A DNA stretch of 20,292 nt from Gammaproteobacteria bacterium (GCA_021151625.1 JAGKWY010000090.1:1-20292); one strand, 5' to 3'; numbered from the stretch's first letter, positions 12,490 through 20,258 are shown. Notes: generated by a model from the sequence alone, not told the origin. Numbers and translations: made by a program.

Positions 12490-14586
12490 TTACTGATTGA
12501 ATCTCTTTTCTGCTGCATAAGTTGCCCTCCTTTCAGCGAGTTCATCCTTTGTTGGTTCTCCAGATAATGACTCTTCAGTAAGTTGAGACTTCAGGAAGCT
12601 AAGAGTAAATGTTGAGCCCTTGTTAGGTTCGCTGTTAACTTCTATTTGGGCATTATGTTCATTGATGATGCGCTTTACTGCTTGCATACCAATACCATTG
12701 CCAAGTTTTTTTGCGCTAAAGCCAGGTTCCCATAGGCTGGCTAGTTGCTGCTCTGTCATCCCTATACCGCTATCCTGTATAGAGAAAAATACTTTTTCCT
12801 CGCTTTCCCACGATTTAATCGTTAGTGATAGATCGGAGTTTTCGCGTCGTGCCTCAGCTGCATTTTTGATCAAATTAATAAATAGGATTTTGAGGTCTTC
12901 GGCATCTCCGTTGACCTTGGGGACTGCGCCAAACTCGTAGGTGACGTTATCGAATGACTTTTCAAGCAGATAGAGGCAATCCTGAATCAGGGATTCTAGC
13001 GAACATGGATGAATTCGGCGCTTATGTTTGCCACCTAAAATACTGGCCATAGTGGCGATAAGTTTTGAGCCTCGTTCAACTTGTTCAAGTACTATGTCGC
13101 GCTGCTTATCACGGTCATAAATGTCGTTTGATAGAACACCGTCGATAATGGCAAAAGGAACTTTGATGTCGTGATGATAATGGTTCATCAAACTGAGCAT
13201 TGATAAGGTTTTCTTGGCCTCACCCAGTTGTTCTTGCATATGATTGACCCGAGCCAGACGACTTAATACTTGCCCTAATTCTAATTGGAGCCATTCAAAG
13301 ATTTTAAGGTCTTCGTACCGATAATAAGAAAAGTTGCTGGGATTGCCTACCAGCAAAATAGCTGGAGCTTCGTTGCCCGAAATAATTGGTATACAAAGGG
13401 AGACGTTTTGTTTTCTCATCTCTTCTTGCATAGCTTCTGGCATTTCATCGGCCAAAATCAATTGTGTTTGAGTGGCGCAAAAGGTCGTAAGACTGGCGTC
13501 GGGAGATATTGCACCAAAAAATGTTTCATTTGAACGAAGGTTGTGTTCGCTATTAAATGAATCGCCATCCTTTTGAATCATTAATATTTTATAGTTGTTG
13601 GTCTTGATAACCTTTAAAAACAGGTGATCAAGCACATCTTTTAGCATAGAAAAGCTAATTGAGTTTTTAAGGTCAATTTCTGTTTCTGCTTTTACCTGAT
13701 CGAAGTCATAACTATTTTTAACCAGGATTTTTTTGGCGCTGGGTAGGATCCATTTTAGCAACCTTGGATAGGCTTCAAGTATCAACGCTACAAACATAAG
13801 TAGCACAAGAACACCACCATTGGATTCAGTATGGTCACCAACAACTGAAGTAACTACAAAGTATAACCACACAAAGAAACCGAGCAATATGGCTTTGGTA
13901 AGACCAACGCTGAGCGCCAGTCGAAAATCCATCAGATTGTGTTGAATTGTCGAGTAGAACAAAAGCGAGACGAATACAACGTTGGTAATAACGCCAACGA
14001 ATTTTGAGAGATAAAAACCAAGCCCGGTAGGCATGGAAAATAGAACTATTATCCCGCAGCTAAAACTAACTAGTAAGGTAATTAGCAACCACTTAAGTCG
14101 CTGTTTTTCTCTGCTTGGAGAGCTTTTGTAAGATGCGCAAACCAGGTAAATGGAGCCCGCAAAACACCAGATCAGATATCCAATAAAAATATAATACACT
14201 GCATCAAGGCGTGGTAAGTATCCACTGTCTGTCGGCGTTAGCTCGGAAGGGAAAAAAAACATATTGCTTAGCCATAAGGCAAAGCTTATGCAGCCGCCAG
14301 AAATAACAAAAAAATGTTTGAATTTTTTCGAGCGGCTGCCTACCAATCTCCAAGTAAGCAATGCAAAGCCAAAAGGAATGAAAAACATGCCTCCCCTGGT
14401 TATATGGAAGAGTATGTTTAACAGCTGTTCATTGGTGATTGAGGTTAAAAAGAAAAGCTCAAGCAACCAAATGCTCAATGATAATAATAAAAAGGCGAGA
14501 GACTTGGCTGCAGGGTTATCTTTTTTTGCGAAAGCTAACCCTGCCAGGCCCAGATCAAACAGTGCCGTAATTAAGTACTGGATCAT
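12490..14586 (-). CDS. Multi-span membrane sensor histidine kinase
   Basis: A 698-residue inner-membrane kinase. The N-terminal 275 residues are strongly hydrophobic, with about seven to nine membrane spans (near 5-20, 28-48, 64-80, 91-112, 129-150, 164-184, 194-212, 228-249 and 258-272), resembling the 7TM N-terminal sensing module of some kinases. Residues 305-445 look like a GAF-type domain (ISFSMLKDVLDHLFLKV; NVSLCIPIISGNEAPAILLVG). A coiled linker leads to the H-box YHHDIKVPFAIIDGV, with His472 as the likely phosphoacceptor. The ATPase domain has N-box NLIKNAAEA (Asn575), DSGIGM (Asp605) and WEPGFSAKKLGNGIGMQAV. A hydrophilic tail (666-698) follows; there is no attached receiver. Its start lies 32 bp inside the acyltransferase gene, implying translational coupling. 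A membrane sensor of this size next to a signal synthase suggests that it detects that product. Confidence 0.9.
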   Translation of the reverse strand: MIQYLITALFDLGLAGLAFAKKDNPAAKSLAFLLLSLSIWLLELFFLTSITNEQLLNILFHITRGGMFFIPFGFALLTWRLVGSRSKKFKHFFVISGGCISFALWLSNMFFFPSELTPTDSGYLPRLDAVYYIFIGYLIWCFAGSIYLVCASYKSSPSREKQRLKWLLITLLVSFSCGIIVLFSMPTGLGFYLSKFVGVITNVVFVSLLFYSTIQHNLMDFRLALSVGLTKAILLGFFVWLYFVVTSVVGDHTESNGGVLVLLMFVALILEAYPRLLKWILPSAKKILVKNSYDFDQVKAETEIDLKNSISFSMLKDVLDHLFLKVIKTNNYKILMIQKDGDSFNSEHNLRSNETFFGAISPDASLTTFCATQTQLILADEMPEAMQEEMRKQNVSLCIPIISGNEAPAILLVGNPSNFSYYRYEDLKIFEWLQLELGQVLSRLARVNHMQEQLGEAKKTLSMLSLMNHYHHDIKVPFAIIDGVLSNDIYDRDKQRDIVLEQVERGSKLIATMASILGGKHKRRIHPCSLESLIQDCLYLLEKSFDNVTYEFGAVPKVNGDAEDLKILFINLIKNAAEARRENSDLSLTIKSWESEEKVFFSIQDSGIGMTEQQLASLWEPGFSAKKLGNGIGMQAVKRIINEHNAQIEVNSEPNKGSTFTLSFLKSQLTEESLSGEPTKDELAERRATYAAEKRFNQ

Positions 14587-15208
14587 TCTTTTCTACGATA
14601 TCCACTTTGCTTTTGATAAAGTCCCTGCATTTCTTAACATCGCTGCAAATCATTAATACAGTCTTAAAGTTAAGGTGCGGGTACGCTTTTTCCTCTGATG
14701 CAAGCTTGCCGCCAAACATCTGGTAGAACTTGATGTGTTCGGTGCGAACGGCGACCACAATGTGCTCTGCATTTTGCCTTACGGCCTCTTCAACTGCTGA
14801 CCCCAAGAGTAGAAATCGTGCCTGGATTCCTCCTCGTCTTTGAAATTGAGGGTCTATTACAAACTTGTTTGGTTCTAAAAACGTAGTGTCATAGCCAATA
14901 GCATTTTTGAGTTCCTTGCCAAAGCATTCCATGATTGGAATATCCAGGCCTTTAGCGGGATCATATACACAAGCTCTTATCGAGCCAACTACATTGCTTC
15001 TATGATAGGCAAGGAAGCATATACTATTAGGCTTTCCATCGTATTCATCAATAAACTTAAGCGACGAATTTTCCTTTATGTATCCTTCAGCGCTATAGCT
15101 TCTGTAGCGCATACCATACACACGGTCGAGCATGGGGCCTTTTGCAATAACACTATAGTAATCATTTTGTTGGATTGTTGGTTGGGTTTGGATAGCGGTA
15201 TTTAACAT
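14555..15208 (-). CDS. LuxI/FeeM-like N-acyltransferase (putative signal synthase)
   Basis: A 217-residue soluble protein of the GNAT-related autoinducer-synthase fold, closest in pattern to N-acyl amino acid synthases (FeeM) and the exosortase-associated acyltransferases rather than to true LuxI. Seen: RVYGMRYRSYSAEGYI (about 29-44), equivalent to the LuxI R-x-x-F segment; acidic FIDEYDG (52-58); strand and arginine VVGSIRACVYDP (73-84), like the LuxI GxxR motif; FVIDPQFQRRGGIQARFLL (116-134), the acyl/CoA-pantetheine loop of GNAT proteins; HIKFYQMFGGK (158-168). It would join an acyl group from ACP or CoA to an amine acceptor. The frame is open to 15328, but the ATG at 15208 has GAGGTG 4 nt upstream and family-like spacing to the first motif. 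It is the first gene of the minus-strand set. Confidence 0.8.
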   Translation of the reverse strand: MLNTAIQTQPTIQQNDYYSVIAKGPMLDRVYGMRYRSYSAEGYIKENSSLKFIDEYDGKPNSICFLAYHRSNVVGSIRACVYDPAKGLDIPIMECFGKELKNAIGYDTTFLEPNKFVIDPQFQRRGGIQARFLLLGSAVEEAVRQNAEHIVVAVRTEHIKFYQMFGGKLASEEKAYPHLNFKTVLMICSDVKKCRDFIKSKVDIVEKNDPVLNYGTV

Positions 15209-15569
15209 GGGACACCTCTTTTTAGTTTGGGTTAAATTGCGTGAAAGTCGCACCAGACAAGAACTTGTAGATGTCTTAAGCGACAAAATGATATTTGTGT
15301 GGCGCCGAGTTTTTTGATTTGGCGTCAAACTCCATTATGCTTAAAAAATATGCGACCTAAAACAACACTTTTGTAACGGTTGCCTTTGATGCACGAATGG
15401 CGTCTAAGATCCTGACTTTCGTCAATTTTTGGAGTATGCATTTCTAACTATCATGCGTACGTTCATAATCGACAGATTAAGAAATAGTTATATGTTTGGG
15501 GGTATGATTGTTCAGGCTGGACAGATGCCCCAGGGGTTTTTAATAACATAGGTTTCGGATTCATTTGCA
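15209..15569. other. 361-bp divergent intergenic region of the signalling cluster
   Basis: It must hold the promoters of the acyltransferase gene (minus) and of the H-box/receiver gene (plus). No strong -35/-10 pair is evident on either strand, and I see no lux-box-like 18-20-bp palindrome. A near-palindrome TTTGGCGTCAAA (15318-15329) is the only symmetrical element close to the acyltransferase side. A CCCCAGGGG followed by five T residues (15528-15541) sits just before the plus-strand gene; its loop is too tight for a normal terminator. Confidence 0.45.
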
Positions 15570-16292
15570 ATGTCAGACATACAAACCGAGCAAAAAAATA
15601 TAGAGAGTGTTGAAACCTTGTTTCATGACATTGCAACGCCATTGCTGGTTGCAAAAATGAAGGCCGAACTTTTGGCGGATCATTTGCCTTTGATTATTAA
15701 GGCCTTGGAGGAGTCGCCAGAGTTGTGTCATTCGCTTCCTGCTGGTGAAAAATTGCGTGAAGCATTAATGGCTGCGCCTGAAATTATGCTGTCGAATTTG
15801 AAGGTGGTCCAAAGGAAAATAAACTTATTGTCGGCTTCATTGGTACACCAAACCAATAACTTTTCGGCACATGAGCTGGAGTCTGATGGCTCCTCTGGCG
15901 GAAGTGGTGCGTCAGTTAGGTCCGCTGCGATTAAAACAATTCTGTTGGTGGATGATGAGCCTGTTCATCGCGATATAGGGGAGCGCTTGCTTACACCCAA
16001 TTATGAGGTTGACTTCGCTAAAAATGGTCTGGAGGCGATCAGTATGTGCGAACAGAAACATTACGATCTAATTCTGATGGATTTACATATGCCTAAAATG
16101 AACGGTGAACAGGCCACTATCGCGCTGCGTCCCCGCATTAGTAATGAAACCATAATTATCGGTTTGACGAGTTTGCCTATTGGAGTGAATCGGTCCGGGT
16201 TATTGGCTATGGGGTTCACCGATTTTCTTGAAAAGCCGCTCTCACTAAAGAGTTTGCAAAAGCTATTGCGAACTCATTCACTTAATGCGTAA
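15570..16292 (+). CDS. H-box (DHp-like) domain fused to a receiver, no ATPase domain
   Basis: A 240-residue cytoplasmic protein. The N-terminal helical region (about 10-95) starts with TLFHDIATPLLVAKMKAELL, which fits a histidine-kinase H-box (H-D/E-x-x-T-P) with candidate phosphoacceptor His19. The helical hairpin that follows resembles a DHp domain. No N-, D- or G-box follows. Instead a Ser/Gly-rich linker (about 104-118) leads to a full receiver: Asp128-Asp129 in LLVDDEP, Asp171 in LILMDLHMPKMNG, Thr200 and Lys222 in FLEKPL. It cannot bind ATP as a kinase, so a phosphotransfer role, as for Spo0B- or LuxU-like relay proteins, or a phosphate-sink role is inferred. It is divergent from the acyltransferase/kinase set. 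The ATG has no clear Shine-Dalgarno sequence. The TonB receptor follows 60 bp later without a terminator. Confidence 0.82.
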   Translation: MSDIQTEQKNIESVETLFHDIATPLLVAKMKAELLADHLPLIIKALEESPELCHSLPAGEKLREALMAAPEIMLSNLKVVQRKINLLSASLVHQTNNFSAHELESDGSSGGSGASVRSAAIKTILLVDDEPVHRDIGERLLTPNYEVDFAKNGLEAISMCEQKHYDLILMDLHMPKMNGEQATIALRPRISNETIIIGLTSLPIGVNRSGLLAMGFTDFLEKPLSLKSLQKLLRTHSLNA

Positions 16293-16352
16293 CATCTCGC
16301 CAATTCTTTATTTAAACGACAGGGAGTGTCGAATTGGGGGTTTTAATCGTTC

Positions 16353-18512
16353 ATGTGCATAAGAATTAAAAAGATATTGTCTTCCAAAAATCTCGGTTGG
16401 GCTGGTGCAGTTGTTGGTTCGCTATCCTCTTCACTGGTTTGGTCACAGCCTGCACCAGCGCTGGAAGAGGTTTTGGTAACTGCACAAATGCGAGAAGAGC
16501 AGGCACAGAATACCCCGTTGGCAATAGGTATATATAACAAAGCGATGCTCGATCAACAGGGCGCCAGTTCGCTGACTGCACTGGAAACGGCAATTCCTTC
16601 ATTAAATTTTGGCAGTGGTGATAGAAGTTCGCGCGGAGAAATTACTATTCGTGGCGTAGGCGACTATGCACGAAATATTGGAACTAATGCACGCGTTGCG
16701 GTGTATGTCGATGGTGTGTTGGTAGGGCGTTCGCGCAGTTTCGATCAAAGCTTGCTGGATGCAGTCAGGGTGGAGGTTTTACGTGGTCCACAGGGGACGC
16801 TTGCTGGAACAAACGCTTTGGCTGGTTCAATTAATATTATCACGCAGCAGCCCGAGGAAACTTTTAAGGCTGGTGTGAATGTTAATGCGGGTAACTTTGA
16901 TTTTTCCTCGCTTACAGGTTCTGTAAATATCCCCCTCACTGACAATTTATTTACCAGTCTCCTGCTAGGTACTACTGAGCAGGATGGGTATATCTACAAT
17001 CAGACGCTTGATCAATATTTGCAAGGGGTGAATCGCGATACGGCAAAGCTGAAGTTGCGCTATTTGGGGGTTGAGCGTCTCACTCTGGATGTAGGTTTTG
17101 ATTATCTGAAAGACGATAAAGATGCTACCAATTCCGAGGCGTTGGGGAATGGCTTATTTAATGGTTTTACACTGTCCCCTGAGCCACATAGAGTTGCACA
17201 CAACGTGGATGAGTATGAGCGGCGTGAGTTAAAAGGTGCGACCATCAATGCTGTTTATGAGACACCAGACGCTTTCCAATGGACCTCTATTACCGGTATT
17301 CGCGATAACGCATTTAGTGAACTGAGCGAAGAGGACTATTCTCCGCTGGATGTTGCTATCAGTAAAATGGATGAGCAAAACGATCAGTTCAGTCAGGAAA
17401 TTCGCTTGGCTTCACCTAAAAGTGAATCCTTCGATTATGTCCTGGGCTTATATTTTCTGGATCAGGATATATCCACCAACCGACAAGCTATTACCGGCGC
17501 TGTATTTCGCCCAATTCCCAATACCAGTACCAGAACGCCAGCTACTGCAGGGGTGGAATCTGCTTCACTTTACGCGCACGGCAATTATTACTTTGATTCA
17601 CGCTGGAGCCTGACGGCGGGTGCGCGCTATGTTAATGAAACCAAAGATATTGATTATTCGAGCATTGATACGACGGGTTTGTCGCTCAATATTAATCATT
17701 TGCGCGATCAACAGACGTTTAACGAATGGTTACCCAAGATAGGGCTTAACTTTCAATATACTCCTGACGTGTTGTTTTATTCCAGCATTGCGCGCGGTTA
17801 TAAAAGTGGTGGCTGGAACGCCGATTTCCTCTCTACTTTGGAAAATTTCCAGTTTGCCCCGGAATACGCAATTAATTATGAATTGGGTGCGAAGTCTGCA
17901 TTTTTCGATCAGCGTCTGACCCTAAACGTTTCTGCATTTGTTGCCAAATTCGATGATTACCAGGTGTTCCAGTTTGTTCCCACCCAAAGCGGAGCCGGGA
18001 CGATTTTGTCCCTGACTAACGCCGGTCAGGTCACCAGCCAGGGGGTCGAGTTGGATATTAACGCGCAACTGACCCGGCATCTCGTGTTGAGCCTGGGTAC
18101 TGCGCTGACTCATGCAAAGTTCGATGAGTTTAAAAATGGGGGTGGTATAGGCATAGATTATGATCACAACTATTTACCCTATGCCCCCGAAAACAACTAT
18201 TTTGTTGCACTCGATTACTCCCGGGCTGTCATGAAGCGGGCGGAGTTCTATGCTCATCTGGATTACGGCTATACCGATGATTACTTCTCCAATCCTAATA
18301 ATACCGAGGCTAATGCAATCCCCAACCGCGATATTGTTAATGCTCGCCTGGGGCTAAAACTGGATACGACTTGGGATATATCCCTGTGGGTAAAAAACCT
18401 TACCGATGAAGTTGATTTGCGCCAAAAGTCAGTGTCGTTTCTTGGGGTTCCGCGCGGTGTTTACACCCCGCCGAGAACCTATGGCCTGGAAATTCGCTAC
18501 GCATTTAACTAA
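16353..18512 (+). CDS. TonB-dependent outer-membrane receptor
   Basis: A 719-residue outer-membrane beta-barrel transporter. Residues 1-31 are a signal peptide (KKILSSKNLGWAGAVVGSLSSSLVW). A TonB-box-like EEVLVTAQ follows (38-45), then the plug domain (about 50-166) with TIRGVGDY, VAVYVDGVLVGR and the conserved VEVLRGPQGTLAGTNALAGSINIIT. The barrel fills the rest and ends in the typical aromatic-rich terminal strand YGLEIRYAFN. The length is normal for a siderophore-, carbohydrate- or vitamin-type receptor, and there is no N-terminal signalling extension, so it should not control a sigma factor directly. The substrate cannot be told from sequence. The gap of 60 bp to the H-box/receiver gene has no terminator, so the two may be co-transcribed. 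A GGGGG lies 12 nt before the ATG, a poor spacing. Confidence 0.93.
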   Translation: MCIRIKKILSSKNLGWAGAVVGSLSSSLVWSQPAPALEEVLVTAQMREEQAQNTPLAIGIYNKAMLDQQGASSLTALETAIPSLNFGSGDRSSRGEITIRGVGDYARNIGTNARVAVYVDGVLVGRSRSFDQSLLDAVRVEVLRGPQGTLAGTNALAGSINIITQQPEETFKAGVNVNAGNFDFSSLTGSVNIPLTDNLFTSLLLGTTEQDGYIYNQTLDQYLQGVNRDTAKLKLRYLGVERLTLDVGFDYLKDDKDATNSEALGNGLFNGFTLSPEPHRVAHNVDEYERRELKGATINAVYETPDAFQWTSITGIRDNAFSELSEEDYSPLDVAISKMDEQNDQFSQEIRLASPKSESFDYVLGLYFLDQDISTNRQAITGAVFRPIPNTSTRTPATAGVESASLYAHGNYYFDSRWSLTAGARYVNETKDIDYSSIDTTGLSLNINHLRDQQTFNEWLPKIGLNFQYTPDVLFYSSIARGYKSGGWNADFLSTLENFQFAPEYAINYELGAKSAFFDQRLTLNVSAFVAKFDDYQVFQFVPTQSGAGTILSLTNAGQVTSQGVELDINAQLTRHLVLSLGTALTHAKFDEFKNGGGIGIDYDHNYLPYAPENNYFVALDYSRAVMKRAEFYAHLDYGYTDDYFSNPNNTEANAIPNRDIVNARLGLKLDTTWDISLWVKNLTDEVDLRQKSVSFLGVPRGVYTPPRTYGLEIRYAFN

Positions 18513-18543
18513 TTTTTTGACCATCTGATTTTTCCTTCTTCCT

Positions 18544-18575
18544 AACCCGGATTGGTTTTCCAATCCGGGTTTTTT
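18544..18575 (+). terminator. Strong intrinsic terminator after the TonB receptor
   Basis: A perfect 12-bp stem, AACCCGGATTGG with its reverse complement, around a TTTT loop, followed by a run of six T residues (18570-18575). It lies 31 bp after the stop codon. Confidence 0.93.
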
Positions 18576-18644
18576 GATTTTTCCTTGTTTATCAATTGGT
18601 TATTTTCTGTTTGAAAAGTGAGCTAAAAAAGTCTTGCAAATGGC

Positions 18645-18685
18645 TACTGTGTGGCGCATAGTATTTACTGTGTATTGCATAGTAT
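18645..18685. promoter_or_regulatory. Tandem 20-bp repeat, probable PadR operator
   Basis: TACTGTGTggcGCATAGTAT lies at 18645-18664, and the same pattern with ATT in the middle at 18666-18685-, with 17 of 20 positions identical and a 21-bp period, two helical turns. Each unit is a partial dyad (ACTGTGT against GCATAGT), and the second ends just before the PadR ribosome binding site. Known PadR-family sites are often dyads with ACT/AGT-type ends. A TAGTAT within the first unit could also be the -10 of the promoter (TTGCAA at 18634-18639, 19-bp spacing). Autorepression is inferred. Confidence 0.6.
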
Positions 18686-18697
18686 GTGGAGCACAGT

Positions 18698-19042
18698 ATG
18701 TCAGATGAACAGTTTGAGAAGCTCCGGCAGGAGTTGCGGCGCGGAATTTTGGTCCTGGCAGTGTTGGGATCTTTGCGGCAGCCGCATTACGGTTATTCCC
18801 TGCGCAAGAAATTGCAGGATGAGGGTTTGGATATTGATGAAGGAACGCTTTACCCATTGGTGCGTCGCTTGGCGGATCAGGGGTTATTAACCAGTGAATG
18901 GCAGCAAGGGGAAGGGCGTGAGCGCCGCTATTACCAATTATCCCCGGAGGGTGCAGGCTTGCTGGAAAGCCTGAGTACCGAATGGCTACAGTTAAACAAT
19001 CACGTGAGCAAAATACTGGAGGCTGGAAATGGAACTGATTGA
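18698..19042 (+). CDS. PadR-family transcriptional repressor
   Basis: A 114-residue winged-helix regulator. MSDEQFEKLRQELRRGILVLAVLGSLRQPHYGYSLRKKL begins the domain; the hallmark GTLYPLVRRLADQGLL (about 50-66) contains the recognition helix, and the wing is QQGEGRERRYYQLS. A short C-terminal helix supports dimerisation, as in subfamily-2 (small) PadR proteins. A GTG four codons upstream (18686) is open, but GGAG lies 6 nt before the ATG at 18698, which I prefer. The gene overlaps the following HAAS-domain gene by 14 bp. PadR/HAAS pairs are a recognised association in which the PadR protein controls the membrane partner's operon. The tandem repeat just upstream suggests autoregulation. Confidence 0.92.
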   Translation: MSDEQFEKLRQELRRGILVLAVLGSLRQPHYGYSLRKKLQDEGLDIDEGTLYPLVRRLADQGLLTSEWQQGEGRERRYYQLSPEGAGLLESLSTEWLQLNNHVSKILEAGNGTD

Positions 19043-19973
19043 TCGTTATATAAGTGCCGTAGCACAAGCATTACCGCAAAGCCGTCGCGATGAAATTACC
19101 CGTGAGCTGCGCGCAAATATCCTCGATAAACTCGAAGCTATTGCAGAAGAGCAGGGCCGTGATGCCTCTGAGGAAGAGGTGTCCGCTGTGCTGAAAGAGC
19201 TTGGTCATCCACAAAAAGTGGCGGGAAGTTTTTTGACCGGTCAGCAACTGGTCAGTACCGAGCTATTTCCGTTTTATAAGCAAGCGCTGCATTACGGGCT
19301 GATCCTGGTGTTTATTCTCGCCCTGATTCAATTCGGGGTGCATTTTCTCAATAGTGGAGATTTGCGCATAGCGAATTTCATCTACGAGATTATTGGAAAA
19401 GCGCTGGTGATGTTTGCCTCGGTGACTGGCGTGTTTTACCTGTTGAGTAATCCGGTTGGTGGCAAACCCTATTTTGACCCCTATCAGTGTTGGGCACCGG
19501 AAAAGCTGCCGCCGGTAACGCGCGGCTGGCAACGAATCAGCGCCTGCGAGCAAAGTGTTGATTTTGCTTCAGACCTGTTTTTTCTGCTGCTACTGAATTA
19601 CGCCCTGTGGATTCCATCGGGCCAACTGGCCAATTTGACTATCGCCTTCGCCGAACCGGTGCTGCAATGGATTCCAATTTTATCGGCAATCCTTATCGCC
19701 TCCTTGTTCTTCGGTCTATGGAAACTGATCTATCGCTATTGGACGATTCCGAGCTTACTCGTTGAGGCGGCCATCAATGTTGCCATCGCCATACCTTTAT
19801 TGCTGGTCAGCCGCTTGTCGCCCATTGTGATTGATACTTCCAGTGCGAATGAACATTTGGAGATATTAAAAATTGGCAACGGAGTCATTAGCACGGGGTT
19901 GTTCTGGGTTGGGATTTGGTTGATCTTTATGGCTGGCTGGAGCCTGTATCGTGCCTGGCAATTGTCGCGCTAG
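19029..19973 (+). CDS. HAAS-domain (PadR-associated) multi-span membrane protein
   Basis: A 314-residue inner-membrane protein. The first 70 residues form the cytoplasmic HAAS helical domain (MELIDRYISAVAQALPQSRRDEITRELRANI, then EEEVSAVLKELGHPQKVAGSF), the signature of proteins encoded with PadR regulators. Six hydrophobic stretches follow (near 84-107, 115-139, 177-197, 210-234, 244-264 and 284-308), interrupted by a Pro-rich loop (YFDPYQCWAPEKLPPVTRG). There are no transporter or enzyme motifs. GGAGG lies 6 nt before the ATG, inside the PadR gene, so translation is coupled. By family association the HAAS domain may bind PadR or a membrane stress signal; the role of the membrane part is not known. 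Confidence 0.85.
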   Translation: MELIDRYISAVAQALPQSRRDEITRELRANILDKLEAIAEEQGRDASEEEVSAVLKELGHPQKVAGSFLTGQQLVSTELFPFYKQALHYGLILVFILALIQFGVHFLNSGDLRIANFIYEIIGKALVMFASVTGVFYLLSNPVGGKPYFDPYQCWAPEKLPPVTRGWQRISACEQSVDFASDLFFLLLLNYALWIPSGQLANLTIAFAEPVLQWIPILSAILIASLFFGLWKLIYRYWTIPSLLVEAAINVAIAIPLLLVSRLSPIVIDTSSANEHLEILKIGNGVISTGLFWVGIWLIFMAGWSLYRAWQLSR

Positions 19974-20043
19974 GTAGCACTTAGAGGTAGCGTTTAGATG
20001 AAATAGCCTGCTAGAACAGATGAAAAACTAAAGTGGGACTGAT

Positions 20044-20057
20044 TCTGTAATAACAGA
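20044..20057. repeat. First CTGTAAyAACAG palindromic element
   Basis: TCTGT, spacer AATA and ACAGA form a small perfect dyad. Its core CTGTAATAACAG differs by one base from the element at 20187-20198. Both lie in the region leading to the last gene. Confidence 0.4.
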
Positions 20058-20072
20058 TGATAAGAATGTGAT

Positions 20073-20104
20073 CTGGTTTGCGGTGTTCGGATGCCGCAAA
20101 CCAG
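20073..20104. other. 11-bp-stem hairpin in the leader of the last gene
   Basis: CTGGTTTGCGG (20073-20083), a 10-nt loop TGTTCGGATG, then the exact reverse complement (20094-20104). The stem is GC-rich, but no T run follows, so it is not a typical terminator for the HAAS gene on the plus strand. It may be a transcript structure that paces RNA polymerase or ribosomes, or an imperfect terminator. Confidence 0.5.
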
Positions 20105-20182
20105 CCAAACCTAAAATAATTTCATCGATCCGGCCAAGCGAACGCCTGCTGTGGAAATTGGAGTGAAACTCTCACCATCGAC

Positions 20183-20202
20183 TTAACTGTAACAACAGTT
20201 AA
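20183..20202. promoter_or_regulatory. Second, larger CTGTAAyAACAG palindrome
   Basis: TTAACTGT, spacer AACA and ACAGTTAA form a perfect 8-bp-arm dyad 57 bp before the next start codon. Its core matches the element at 20045-20056 except for one base. This suits an operator near the promoter or a hairpin in the 5' leader. Confidence 0.45.
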
Positions 20203-20258
20203 TCGAGCAGAGAGAACCACTAATAAAAGCAATCCAATAACCATAAACAGGTATCACC

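Noticed and set aside
15209..15328. 40-codon upstream extension of the acyltransferase frame
   Set aside because: The added sequence is low in family-like content, and the ATG at 15208 has its own ribosome binding site (GAGGTG).
15528..15541. CCCCAGGGG plus T run as a terminator
   Set aside because: A one-base loop cannot form, and there is no plus-strand gene upstream to terminate.
15209..15569. Lux-box-like palindrome for quorum-sensing control
   Set aside because: I looked on both strands and found only a 12-bp near-palindrome; nothing of the 18-20-bp lux-box type is present.
18686..18697. GTG start for the PadR gene four codons upstream
   Set aside because: GGAG overlaps this stretch and is correctly spaced for the ATG at 18698, and the GTG abuts the operator-like repeat.
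18600..19067. 155-codon minus-strand frame across the PadR gene
   Set aside because: Antisense to a definite PadR gene, covers the operator region, and its translation (many Pro, His, Cys) has no recognisable domain.
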